Source: Streptomyces endocoffeicus
Lineage (GTDB): Bacteria; Actinomycetota; Actinomycetes; Streptomycetales; Streptomycetaceae
Length of the DNA stretch: 64,000 nucleotides
Direction: 5' to 3'
Assembly (NCBI RefSeq): GCF_016741935.1
Contig: NZ_JAERRG010000013.1
Location: 240,147-304,146, forward strand
Each line of letters begins with the position of its first letter. Position 1 is the stretch's first letter. Shown piece after piece: positions 1 to 9,600 of the stretch. The notes under the pieces were generated by a model that saw only the letters and a program-made list of their open reading frames with translations, was not told the origin of the DNA and made no database searches. The translations under genes were made by a program, and so were the position numbers.

Positions 1-410
1 TTGGCGCTCTCGCCGCGTACGACCTCGACGAGCGAGGACGGCTCGGCGCGCAGCAGCCCGGCGGCGTAGATCTTGGCCATGTCGTCGGCGGTGGCGGCGA
101 GCAGGTCGGATTCGCTCTCGCGCTTGCGGATGAGGGCCCGTACGGCGATACGGGGGTCGACGGGCCGCAGTCCCCCGGTGGAGTCGGGGGCCTGGATCAG
201 ACCGAGGCGGAGCAGCCGGGCGCAGGCGCGGCGTACCCGCGGCGGGGAGGCGCCGAGCAGTCGCGACCAGCCGGTGATGCCCGCCTCGGGCTGGTGGAGG
301 ATCGCGTGGTACAGCGCTTCGTCGAAGTCGGAGACCCCTGCCGCGGCCCAGGGACTCGGGCTCGTGGCAGGGGTCTCGTCGGATGCGGATACGGATGCTC
401 TGCTGTCCAC
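1..410 (-). CDS. Winged-helix (TrmB/LuxR-type) transcriptional regulator, 3' end outside window
   Basis: Only the N-terminal 136 residues are present; the gene runs off the left edge. Reading leftward, the protein starts with a short Ser/Thr/Ala-rich leader, followed by SDFDEALYHAIL and GITGWSRLLGASPPRVRRAC, a helix-turn-helix with recognition helix PRVRRACARLLRLGLI. This layout is typical of Streptomyces regulators that carry an N-terminal TrmB-like winged helix and often a C-terminal LuxR-type helix; the C-terminus cannot be checked here. The GTG start at 408-410 is supported by GGAG about 9 bases upstream and an in-frame TGA shortly before it. It lies downstream of the large subtilase on the same strand, a pairing I recall from other Streptomyces; control of that protease is inferred only. 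Confidence 0.75.
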   Translation of the reverse strand, partial: MDSRASVSASDETPATSPSPWAAAGVSDFDEALYHAILHQPEAGITGWSRLLGASPPRVRRACARLLRLGLIQAPDSTGGLRPVDPRIAVRALIRKRESESDLLAATADDMAKIYAAGLLRAEPSSLVEVVRGESA

Positions 411-476
411 TGGCGGCGACTCCAGCGCGTCGATGAATCGATTCGATCAACGGCACGCTAGACGTTGTTCGTTACC

Positions 477-496
477 GCCGAAGGAAGGCTTTCGGC
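477..496 (-). terminator. Short hairpin directly after the subtilase stop codon
   Basis: GCCGAA at 477-482 pairs with TTCGGC at 491-496 around an 8-base loop, immediately after the TAG stop of the subtilase (497-499 on the minus strand). The stem is short and no clear T-run follows, so it may be a weak terminator or mRNA 3' end. Confidence 0.4.
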
Positions 497-3400
497 CTAC
501 TTCAGGCCATATGCACGAATGACCGTTTGATCGATTCGATTGCCGTCCGCGTCGGCGGCCTGGACGCGCAGGCTGACGAAGCCGTTGGTGGCGCCGAGCG
601 GGGGATGGCCGACCGCGGCCCGGTAGCCCGTGCCGGAGCGGGTGAGACTGACCTTCTTCCAGGTCGTGCCGTCGTCGTAGGACGCCCATGCCTTCGCCCC
701 GGTGAGCTTCGCGGCGTCAGCGCCCTCCTGGTGGCGAATGGTCAGGCCGAAGCCGAACTTTCGCCCTGCCTTGGCCTGGCCGAGCAGGTCCACGCCGAGG
801 TCGTAGTCGATGGAGAGCAGGGGGAGGGCCGTCGCCTGGGCGGTGTGCGCGGAGGCGAAGTCCCATTGCGTGGTGGTCCTGGTCGAGTACGCCGACCAGT
901 CGGCCTTGCGGCGGGCGTCGATCGTCAGCCGGTACGCGGCCTTCTCGCCGGGCACCTGGAAGGTGCCGGAGCCGTACGGGGCCTCGCCGACCGGCTTGCC
1001 GTCCGCGTACAGGCTGGTCTTCACCGCGTCGATGCCGTCCTTGGCCGCGCCCGCGGAGCCGTAGTGGCCGGGGCCCGAGTCGGAGAACTCCGGTATGGCG
1101 ACCGTGAGTTGGTCGCCCTCGCGCTCCGAGGCGCCGAACTCGGCGGCGGTGGTGGGCCGGATGACGGGCGACAGCCAGTCCACGGTCTCCTTCGTCCCGG
1201 GTGCGTAGGTCTTGAGCGGTGACCACTGCCGTCCGCCGCCGTCGTAGTCCTGCATCGCGGTGCGCCAGACGCGGGTGTCGGGGTCGGCGCTGTAGTACTC
1301 GGTGCGCTGGGTGCCGAGCGCCACCTCGGACTTCTGCTCCACGGAGAAGAGCTGGTAGGGGCGGAAGGTGTGGGTGGCCTCGGCGCCGAGCTGGTCCTTC
1401 CCGGGGGCGTGGTAGCGGGCGGTGACCTTGTGGGTGGTGCGGCTGTTGATGGGGTACGTGAGGTCCTCGCCGATGGCGTCCCGCTCGGGCAGCAGGACGT
1501 CGTACAGGTACGGGCTGTTGGCCGTACCGCCCAGTTCGATGGTCACCCCCCTGGTCTGGCCGTCCAGCAGCGAGAGCAGCTTGTCGCCCTCCTCACCGGG
1601 CACGGACATGACGGGAATCGTCGCGCTGTCGACCGCCGTGAGCCACAGGCCGAGCGTGGTCTTGCGATAGACGAGGACGTAGGCGGCGCCCGCCTTGGTG
1701 GCGTTGATGACCGCTTCGTCGGGCCATCCGTCGGGTTCGAGGCCCACCAGTACGGCCTTGCCCTTCACGTCCAGGCCCTCGAAGTCCTCGGGCGTACCGG
1801 CCCCGGCGGACACCAGCCGCACCTTCCGCTTGCCGTCGATCTTGACGGGCCAGCCGGTGTACGTGTCCACGTACTGCGGGCTGAGCGTGACCCGCTCGGG
1901 GCTGGTGACGCTCGCGGTCAGCTTCGTCTTCTCCAGCCGCCAGCGGCTGTAGAACTCGAAGAAGCCCTTGGTGACCTTCTTGGTCGGCGCCGCGTAGATG
2001 TGTTTCCTCCACTTGCCCATGGAGTAGGTCAGGCCGAAGGAGCTGCCGCCCTTCAGCTCCCGGTGCCAGGAGGTGATCACGCCCTGGGGCTCGGCGTCCT
2101 TCTCCTTGGTCTGTGGCTTGATCTCGACGGCCTTGCGGGCGTCGAGGGTGAGCGAGGTGTCGCCCGTCAGCTCGATCTCCGGATCGCCGACGACGCTCGT
2201 CGCGACCTCGTGCTTGCCGCTGTCGTAGACCGGGATCCAGGTGGCGAGGGAGTACGTGCCGGCCGGGAGCTGGAAGGAGTCGGAGCCGAGCAGGTAGCCG
2301 AACTGGTTCTGGCTCGCGTCGCCGAGCTCCTGGAGGGTGTAGAGCGCGCTCGGTGCCTGCTTGCCCTCGCGGTCCAGCAGCGTGACGTTGAGGGCGTAGA
2401 GCTTCTCGGCCTTCTCGTAGGCGACGGCGGTGGTCACCTTGACCGTGCCGCCCGCGCCGTCGTCGCCGGTCGCGGTGATGTACCCGGCGTGGCGGCCCGC
2501 TTTCGCCTTGGCCGGGTCGACGGTGACCAGGGCCTTCACCTCGCCGTTCGCGGGCACGGTCACGGTGTCGGAGCCGAGGGTGAGGGAGTCGTCGCCGACC
2601 GAGGACGCCAGCTTCAGCGTCACCGGTTTGTCAGTGGCGTTGGTGTACTTGATGGCCTTGGGGTCGGCCTTGTCGGCGTCGTACGCGTACTGGCCGTAGT
2701 TGAGGACCGGGGTCCCGAAGACGTTCTGGGTGGCCGCGCGCGGCACGTCGACCCGGCCGTCGCCCTGGGTGAACGGGCCCTCCGCCGCGCTGGTCTTGGC
2801 CGTGCTGGCCAACGTGTCCTTGATCTGCGGACCGGTCCAGTCGGGGTGGACCTCCGCGACGATCGCCGCCGCGCCCGCGACATGCGGCGTGGCCATCGAG
2901 GTGCCGCTCGACGTGGTGTACAGGTCGTTGACGGGGGTGCCCATGGCCGTACCGGCCGCACGGGCCGCCGTGATGTTCACGCCGGGCGCGGTGATCTCGG
3001 GCTTGATCGCGTAGTCCCCGGTGCGCGGACCGCGGCTGGAGAAGGTCGCCCACTTGTCGGACTTGTCGACGGCGCCGACGGTGAGGGCCGAATCGGCGAT
3101 GCCGGGGGTCTCCACGGTCCCTTCGAACGGGCCGGAGTTGCCCGCCGCGATCACGAACAGCGCCCCGGAGGACGCCGACAGCTGGTCGACCGCCTCGCTC
3201 AGCGGATCCGAGGGGCCGGACGCCGTGCCGCCGAGCGACATGGAGATGATCTTCGCATCGGAGGCGGCGGCCCACTCCATGCCCTCGATGATCCACGACG
3301 AGTAGCCCTCGCCCGCGTCGTTCATCACCTTGCCGACCAGCAGCTTCGCGCCCGGTGCCACGCCCTTGTACTTCCCGTCGGACCCGGCGCCGCTGCCCAC

Positions 3401-4180
3401 GATGGTGTCGGCCACATGGGTGCCGTGGCCGTGGCCGTCCTTGACGGTCTGGTCCGGGACGAAGCTCTTGGAGTCGGCGATCGCGTCCTTGACGTCCGGA
3501 TGCGTGGTGTCGATGCCGGTGTCCAGCACGGCGACCTTCACGCCCTTGCCGTCGTATCCGGCCTTCCACATCTCCGGGGCGCCGATCTGCGGCACGCTGA
3601 CGTCGAGCGACGCCTTGACCTTCCGGTCCAGCCAGAGCTTCCGTAACCCCTTGTCGCGGCTGACGTCGGCCCAGAAGTCCGCCGCGTCGGCCTTCCTGGC
3701 GCTGAGCGCCGCACCGTCCACGCTGGTGAGTGCCAGGGTCTTGCGCGCGCCCTCGGGGGTCGGGTGCGCGGCCTTGGTGCGATAGGTGGCGATGACCGGT
3801 ATCGAGCCGGTCTTCCGGTCGTCGTAGCCCTGCTTCACCAGCTGGGTGATGTTGAACAGGCCCGCGTCGACCCGGCCCTTGGACATCAGCCGGAGCGCGT
3901 CCACGGGTACGACGCTGATTTCCTTGTCCTGCTGGGTGGTCACGAACTCCGCCGACTCGCGGCCCGGCGCCCGCTGCACCTCCACGGCGTACTTGCCGTC
4001 GGGGCCGGTGGTGACGCTGACCGTGTCGCCGGTGATCAGGGTGACCGTGTGCTGCTGCGTACGGACCGGTGGGGCCTCCGCGGCGGCCTGGGACGGCCGC
4101 CCGCTGGCCACCGGGGCGGCCATGGCGCCCATCACACCGGCGGCGCCCACCACAGCCAAGAAGCGACGCAATCTTCGCAT
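497..4180 (-). CDS. Secreted S8 family serine peptidase (subtilase), 1227 aa
   Basis: Secreted subtilisin-like endopeptidase. The signal peptide spans roughly residues 1-33 (MRRLRRFLAVV, a hydrophobic stretch, then Ala-rich cleavage region), followed by a propeptide to about residue 195. The catalytic triad is visible: Asp220 in VAVLDTGID, His252 in GHGHGTHVA and Ser428 in GTSMATPHVAGAAA, with oxyanion Asn348 in AAGNSGP. A long C-terminal half follows with beta-sandwich-like segments and a PA-like stretch near residues 795-845 (GLDVKGKAVLVGLEP), so the enzyme is far longer than a simple subtilisin and resembles the multidomain actinobacterial S8 group. The ATG start has GGAGGAAG 7 bases upstream. 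A role in extracellular or wall-associated proteolysis is inferred. The neighbouring downstream HTH gene may be co-transcribed. Confidence 0.95.
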   Translation of the reverse strand: MRRLRRFLAVVGAAGVMGAMAAPVASGRPSQAAAEAPPVRTQQHTVTLITGDTVSVTTGPDGKYAVEVQRAPGRESAEFVTTQQDKEISVVPVDALRLMSKGRVDAGLFNITQLVKQGYDDRKTGSIPVIATYRTKAAHPTPEGARKTLALTSVDGAALSARKADAADFWADVSRDKGLRKLWLDRKVKASLDVSVPQIGAPEMWKAGYDGKGVKVAVLDTGIDTTHPDVKDAIADSKSFVPDQTVKDGHGHGTHVADTIVGSGAGSDGKYKGVAPGAKLLVGKVMNDAGEGYSSWIIEGMEWAAASDAKIISMSLGGTASGPSDPLSEAVDQLSASSGALFVIAAGNSGPFEGTVETPGIADSALTVGAVDKSDKWATFSSRGPRTGDYAIKPEITAPGVNITAARAAGTAMGTPVNDLYTTSSGTSMATPHVAGAAAIVAEVHPDWTGPQIKDTLASTAKTSAAEGPFTQGDGRVDVPRAATQNVFGTPVLNYGQYAYDADKADPKAIKYTNATDKPVTLKLASSVGDDSLTLGSDTVTVPANGEVKALVTVDPAKAKAGRHAGYITATGDDGAGGTVKVTTAVAYEKAEKLYALNVTLLDREGKQAPSALYTLQELGDASQNQFGYLLGSDSFQLPAGTYSLATWIPVYDSGKHEVATSVVGDPEIELTGDTSLTLDARKAVEIKPQTKEKDAEPQGVITSWHRELKGGSSFGLTYSMGKWRKHIYAAPTKKVTKGFFEFYSRWRLEKTKLTASVTSPERVTLSPQYVDTYTGWPVKIDGKRKVRLVSAGAGTPEDFEGLDVKGKAVLVGLEPDGWPDEAVINATKAGAAYVLVYRKTTLGLWLTAVDSATIPVMSVPGEEGDKLLSLLDGQTRGVTIELGGTANSPYLYDVLLPERDAIGEDLTYPINSRTTHKVTARYHAPGKDQLGAEATHTFRPYQLFSVEQKSEVALGTQRTEYYSADPDTRVWRTAMQDYDGGGRQWSPLKTYAPGTKETVDWLSPVIRPTTAAEFGASEREGDQLTVAIPEFSDSGPGHYGSAGAAKDGIDAVKTSLYADGKPVGEAPYGSGTFQVPGEKAAYRLTIDARRKADWSAYSTRTTTQWDFASAHTAQATALPLLSIDYDLGVDLLGQAKAGRKFGFGLTIRHQEGADAAKLTGAKAWASYDDGTTWKKVSLTRSGTGYRAAVGHPPLGATNGFVSLRVQAADADGNRIDQTVIRAYGLK

Positions 4181-4382
4181 CGGCTGGCTTCCTCCCTCAT
4201 CGCATCCGACTCTCCTGTCGGAAGGTGCGATCAGAGTGGTGGCCGCGAGCGGATGTGCTCAAGGGAATCCTGTGGCCGGGGCGTGCCAACGCCCTGAATG
4301 GCCACAGAAGTTGGGGAGCAGTAGAAGGAGTCCTGCTCGATCACGCGTGGTTGATCACGCGTGCTCGATCACGCGTGCTTGA
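4181..4382 (-). promoter_or_regulatory. Upstream region of the subtilase gene
   Basis: This 202-base gap separates the subtilase start from the GMC remnant stop. It must hold the subtilase promoter, although no convincing -35/-10 pair was picked out. The ribosome binding site GGAGGAAG sits just before the ATG. Three of the five 14-bp tandem repeats fill the distal end. Confidence 0.4.
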
Positions 4383-4403
4383 TCATGCCTGCTTGATCAT
4401 GTC
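4334..4403. repeat. Five tandem 14-bp repeats running into the 3' end of the GMC remnant
   Basis: Five 14-bp units (4334-4347, 4348-4361, 4362-4375, 4376-4389, 4390-4403) follow the pattern TGCTTGATCATGCC / TGCTCGATCACGCG. The last two units encode the C-terminal MIKQA and stop of the flavoprotein remnant; the other three lie beyond its stop codon. Each unit contains a GATC core, and they look like successive slippage copies of the gene's own 3' end. Confidence 0.9.
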
Positions 4404-4742
4404 CGCGCACTTCTCGCCGATCATCATCGTCGTGATGCACGGATTGACGGCGATCAGGTACGGCATCGCCGAGCCGTCCGCCACCCGCAGCCCCGTCACC
4501 CCCTTGACCCTCAGCCGCGGATCCAGCGGGGCGTCCGGGTCGTCGGGCGCGCCCATCCGCACCGTGCACGCCGGGTGGTAGACGGTGTTGTGGGTCGCGC
4601 GGAGGTAGCCGGCCACCTCGGCGCCGCTGTTCACATCGGGTCCGGGGGCCAGTTCGGCGCCCGCCCACATGGCCGAGTCGTCGTCGTGCGAACCGTCCGG
4701 CCGTGGTTCCGGCGGCGGTCCGGCCGGCTCGGTCGCCGTCAC
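4383..4742 (-). pseudogene. C-terminal remnant of a GMC oxidoreductase (choline oxidase/dehydrogenase type)
   Basis: The 119 codons match only the last fifth of a GMC flavoprotein: HNTVYHPACTVRMG, DPRLRVKGVTGLRVADGS and VNPCITTMMIGEKCADMI. These contain the C-terminal active-site His and Asn regions typical of choline oxidase. The FAD-binding GxGxxG half and the rest of the roughly 500-residue protein are absent; the homologous part is preceded by only about 40 Pro/Asp-rich residues. A GTG overlaps the stop of the aldehyde dehydrogenase (GTGA), so a short product could still be made by coupling, but it could not bind FAD. In the usual arrangement the dehydrogenase and a full choline-oxidising partner sit side by side, so an internal deletion is the simplest explanation. 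Confidence 0.75.
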
Positions 4743-6208
4743 TCGAACCATCGCTGGGGACGGGGCGCGGTGTTGCGCCAGATGTGCTTGAGCTCCTGGT
4801 ACTCGTGCAGCCCCGACGGGCCCAGCTCCCGGCCGAAACCGGACTGCTTCATCCCGCCCCACTCGGCCTGCGGGACATACGGATGGAAGTCGTTGATCCA
4901 TACGGTCCCGGCCCGCAGCCGGGACGCCACCCGGTGCGCCTTCTCGGTGTCCTGCGTCCACACCCCGCCCGCCAGGCCGTACACCGTGTCGTTGGCGAGC
5001 GCCACCGCCTCGTCCTCGTCCCGGAACCGCTCCACGGTGAGCACCGGGCCGAACGACTCGTCCTGCACCACCGACATGTCCGGGGTGCAGTCGTCCAGCA
5101 CGGTCGGCAGGTAGTAGAAGCCCTTCGCCAGGTCCGGGTCGTCGGGCGGGGTCCCGCCGCAGCGCAGCACCGCGCCCTCGTCGACCCCCGCCGCCACATA
5201 GTCGGCGATCTTCTGACGGTGCTCGGCGGAGATCAGCGGCCCGGCGCGGGCGTTCTCGTCGAACGGCCCGCCCAGCCGGATGTTCCGGGCCCGATGGACG
5301 ATCTCGTCGATGAACGCGTCATGCAGCTGCTCCTGGACCAGCAGCCGGGCACCGGCCGAGCACACCTGCCCGGAGTGCAGGAACACCGCAGTGAGCGCGT
5401 AGTCCACCGCGGTGTCGAAATCGCAGTCGGTGAAGACGATATTGGGGTTCTTGCCGCCCAGCTCCAGGGCCAGCTTCTTCACCGTGGGCGCGACGGCCGA
5501 CATGATCCAGCGGCCGGTGACCACTCCGCCGGTGAAGGACACCAAGTCCACGCGCTCGTCCGTGACCAGCGGCGCGCCCGCGGTGGCCCCCGAGCCGAGG
5601 ATCAGATTGGCGGCCCCGCCCGGCAGCCCGGCCTCGGTCAGCAGCCGCATCAGATGGATCGCGGTGTGCGGGGTCAGCTCGCTGGGCTTGAGGACGAAGG
5701 TGTTCCCGGCCGCCAGCGCGGGCGCCACCTTCCAGGCCGTCTGCAGCAGCGGGTAGTTCCACGGCGTGATCAGCACACACACCCCGACCGGCTCGTGCAC
5801 CACCCTGCTGTCGATCTCCGGACTGCCCACCTCCACCACGCGGCCGCCGCTCCCGGAGGAGGCGAGGGTGCCGAAGTAGCGGAAGCAGTTCGCGATGTCG
5901 TCGAGGTCGTACTCGCTCTCGACCAGCCGCTTCCCGGTGTCCAGGGACTCGGCGCGGGCGAGCGTCGGCTTCTCGCGCTCCAGCAGCTCGGCCACCCGCA
6001 GCAGCACCCCGCCCCGGTCACCGGGCGGGGTACCGGGCCACGATCCGCGGTCGAAGGCGTCCCGGGCGGCCGCCACCGCCGCGGCGGCGTCCTTGGGCCC
6101 CGCCTCGTCGACCACCGCGACCAGCGAGCCGTCCGCCGGGCAGCGGATCTCGCGGCTGTGTCCGTCGAGGGCGGTCGTCCAGTGGCCGCCGATGAACAGC
6201 TCCGGCAT
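4739..6208 (-). CDS. Aldehyde dehydrogenase, betaine-aldehyde-dehydrogenase-like
   Basis: NAD(P)-dependent aldehyde dehydrogenase of 489 residues, normal length for the family. Seen: TPWNYP (conserved Asn151), the nucleotide-binding SFTGGVVTGR near residue 225, general-base Glu249 in LELGGKNP and nucleophile Cys283 in GQVCSAGARLL. The ATG at 6206-6208 has GGAGG five bases upstream. The family oxidises aldehydes to acids. The GMC remnant immediately downstream is of the choline-oxidising type, suggesting that this was the betaine-aldehyde step of a choline-to-glycine-betaine pair. Substrate is inferred from that context and overall similarity; a different amino-aldehyde is possible. With the partner gene truncated, the enzyme would depend on another source of aldehyde. 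Confidence 0.85.
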   Translation of the reverse strand: MPELFIGGHWTTALDGHSREIRCPADGSLVAVVDEAGPKDAAAAVAAARDAFDRGSWPGTPPGDRGGVLLRVAELLEREKPTLARAESLDTGKRLVESEYDLDDIANCFRYFGTLASSGSGGRVVEVGSPEIDSRVVHEPVGVCVLITPWNYPLLQTAWKVAPALAAGNTFVLKPSELTPHTAIHLMRLLTEAGLPGGAANLILGSGATAGAPLVTDERVDLVSFTGGVVTGRWIMSAVAPTVKKLALELGGKNPNIVFTDCDFDTAVDYALTAVFLHSGQVCSAGARLLVQEQLHDAFIDEIVHRARNIRLGGPFDENARAGPLISAEHRQKIADYVAAGVDEGAVLRCGGTPPDDPDLAKGFYYLPTVLDDCTPDMSVVQDESFGPVLTVERFRDEDEAVALANDTVYGLAGGVWTQDTEKAHRVASRLRAGTVWINDFHPYVPQAEWGGMKQSGFGRELGPSGLHEYQELKHIWRNTAPRPQRWFE

Positions 6209-6638
6209 GGCTTCCTCCGGGCTCGGACGACAGGGCCGGTCCCGAGTGGATCCATCGACGCACCCGTCCGGCCCACACACCGAGCGTAAGTGGCGCCGGT
6301 CCCCCTCGCACGGCGTGGGAGGGCGCGGGCGCGGTCCGCCGGTACCGGCGAGATCGGCGAGATCGGGGAGCCCGGCGAGCCCGGCCGGGGCGCGCCTGCG
6401 GTCGTCGCCGGGGTGCGGCTCGGCGGGGTGCGGGTCGGCCGGCCGCGGGTCGTCGGGGCTGTGCGAATCGCGGCCCGGACGCGGCACGCGCGGGTGGGAC
6501 GCGAGCGAGCGCGGCCGGGCGCGAGGCCCGCGGGGCGGGATCGCATGACCAGGGCACGGGCCCGGGGTGATGGGTGTCCCGGGAAACCTTCTTGCGGCGG
6601 GACGTGTGACCGGACGTGTGAGCGGCACAATCCCTGGC
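6209..6638. other. 430-bp divergent intergenic region
   Basis: No gene seen. It separates the leftward aldehyde dehydrogenase from the rightward helical-repeat gene. The right end has a CACAAT -10-like hexamer 7 bases before the ATG at 6639, and GACGTGTGACCG/GACGTGTGAGCG forms a near-perfect 12-bp direct repeat at about 6601-6624. The remainder is GC-rich without recognisable signals. Confidence 0.5.
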
Positions 6639-9600
6639 ATGGTCAACGCGTCCGAAGCCCACCGCGGCCCCGAAGCCCACAGCGGCCCCGAGCCTCCCCG
6701 CGCTCCCCAAGCCCACGGGGCTGCCGAAGCCGACGGCGGCTCCGAAGCCCACGGCGTCCCCGATCCCCATCGGGCCCTCGCCGACGAGCTGCTCGCCGCC
6801 CTCGATCCGCTGCCCTTTCCGCGCCGGATGCGGGAGCTGGCCGGGCGGGCGAGGGCGGCCAGTGCCGAGGGGCGGCTGGGCGCGCTGATCGAGGAGTTGG
6901 AGCGGCGCGGGACGTACGAGCGGCGGCTGGCGGCCGTGGCCGCGGCCGCCGGCGGGCGCACCGGCCATCTCGTGGCGCGGCTCGCCGACCCGGACCCCGT
7001 GGTGCGGCACCGCGCCCTCGACACCGCACGCCGTGGCGGCCCCGGCGCGGTTCCGGACGACGCGCTGGAGGCGGCCTTCGAGGACGCGCCCGCCACCGTA
7101 CGGCGCGAACTGGCGCGCACCGTCGTGGCCGGGCGGCGCACCGCGCTCGCGGACCGGATGGTCGAGCCGTTCCGGGAGCGCTGGGGCGACGGCGAGGCCG
7201 CCCGGCTGCTTCCCGGATGCGGCGCCGAGACCGTGGCGCGGCTGCTGCCCGGGCTGTTCCACGCCGTCCGCGGCTGGCGGTCCCTCGTCTCCCGGCATCC
7301 CCTCGCCGTCCTGGACGAGGCGGCGCGTCAGCTCGCCGCGCTGCCCGCGCCGCTGCGCGCCGACTGGTGGGCCCGCTACGCGCCCTGTGTCGCGCTTGCC
7401 GCGCCCGTCGAGCCCGAGCGGGTGCTGGAGCTGCTGGAGGACTACGGCCAGGGCCCGCTGCCGACTCCCGTACGGGCCCGGCTGTCCGTGCTGGTGGCCG
7501 CCGATCCGAGCGGTACGCTGCGGCTGCTGCTGGCCCCCGAACACAGCGGCACCCGGCGGCGGCTGGACCGGGCCGTGCTGCGCCGGCTCGTCCGCGCCGA
7601 CCCGCCCGAGCTCGCCGAACTGGGCCGGGCCCTGCGGCACGACGCGGACCCCGACGCTCTCGCCCGGCTGCTGGCCGCACTCCCGCCCGCCCGCCGCTCC
7701 GCGTTCTACGACCAGGCCACCTACGACCAGTCCAGCGGCGATCAGTCCACGTACGGCCAGGCCGCTGGCGACCGGGCCACCGACGGTCAGGCCACCCACG
7801 GACGCGACGCCGCCCACGTCGCCCACGCCGTTATCGAGCCCGCCGTGCTCGAAGTCCTGCCGCGCCCCCGCCGCCAGGCCGAGGCTCGCCGGATGGCCGC
7901 ACAGGCGCGCGAGCGCGGCGCGCCCTGGACCACCGTGCTGGAGTCGGTGGCCCATCTGCCGGTCGAGGAGGCGCGCGAGGAGCTGGCGGCCGCCGTGCGC
8001 CGCTCCTCGGCCGAGGACCGCGCCCTGGCCCATCCGCTGCTGATCCGGTGCGTCGCCCGCTCCGGCGACCCGGAGGCCCTCACCGAGCTGCTGCGCCTGC
8101 TGGAGCGGCTGCGCAACGAGCAGGACCCGGTGCGCTCCGCGGCGCTCGGCGCGCTCGCCCACACCCACCCCGGGCTGTTCACCGACGACGCCGCCGAGCA
8201 CCTGGACCGGATCGCCGCCGACGCGATCTCCGCCCGCGACTCGTCCGCCGCCACCCGCCAGGCGCTGCGCCGGCTGGCCGTGGCGCTGCTGCGCGAACAC
8301 GCCGTCACCGGGCGGCGGCAGCTGCTGGGCTGGGCGCTGCGCACCCTCACCCGGCTCGCGGGCAGTGTCGGCCCCGCCGACCTGGGCCGCCTCGACCACC
8401 AGCTGCGGCGCGGCCAGGAGCAGGCGGTGTTCGAGGCGCTGCGGCCCTGGCTGGAGGCGGGCGCCGAGCGGGTCGACCACGAGCTGACCTTCGCCCTCGC
8501 CCGCTCCCTCGGACGGCGCGCCCACACCCTCCCCGAGCTCCAGGAACTCCTCTGGCAGGCCATCTCGTTCGGCAGCGACACGACGGCCCGTACCGCCATC
8601 GGGCTGTGGCTGGAACCACCGGCCGAGCGGGACGCCCGCGTGGCCGAGCTGCTCGCGCACGAGCCCTCGGCGGCCGTGCTGCCGCCCGTCCTGGCCGTGC
8701 TGACCCGCCGTCGCACCGATCTGCTCGACCTCGTCCTCGGCGATACCCCGCCGTACGGGCGCTTTCTGCCCCCCGGCACCCACTGGAACCCGCCCACCGG
8801 GCGGGACACCGGCCGCTGGCTGCCCCGTCAGCAGGCCGCCGCCGCCCGCGTCCTGGACCGGGCCGCCGCCGACACCTCCCTGCGGCCGGGGCAGCGGGCG
8901 ACCGCCGTCGCCGACGCCGCGCCGATCCCCGGCCACGGCGCGGCCACCGTCCGGACCTGGACGGACACCGACGATGTGGTCCTGGCCGAGGCCGCGCTCG
9001 CCGCCCTCGCCCGCACCGACCGCCCCGGCGAGGCCCTGCCCGCCCTGCTCGCCCACGCGGGCGACGACCGGGCCCGGGTGGCGATGTACGCGGCCACCCG
9101 GGCGTCCCGGTACGTCGAGCCGTCGCGGCTGGGGCGGCTGGTGCGCGGGGTGCTCGCCCCGGACGGCGTCGCCACCGCCGTACCGCCCGTCCCCGCGAAA
9201 GTCACCAGCCGTAAGGAGGCCGTCCGGCTCGCCGCCACCCTGCTCCCGGTGGCCGACGCCGCCGCGCTGCTCGCCGACGCCTTCGAACTGCCCGGCCAGC
9301 ACCCCGATGTGCAGGCCGCCTGTGTCGCCTTCGCCACCGGGCTGCTCGACACCAAACGCGCCTGGGAGCTGCTGACCGCCGCCGCGAGCGGACGGCGCGA
9401 GCTGCGCCACGCCGTGCTGCGCACCCGCCCGCTGGACCTCCCCGAGCCCCACCGCGGCCGCTACGCCCAGCTCATACGCGCGGTCTGCGACACCGACGAC
9501 CCCGAGGTGGCGGCGGCCGGGTACGGGGCGCTGGCCCGCTGGTCGCCGTGGGCGCCGGACGCGGCGGCCGTGCTGGTGGCGGCCGTCACCGACCTGGGCA

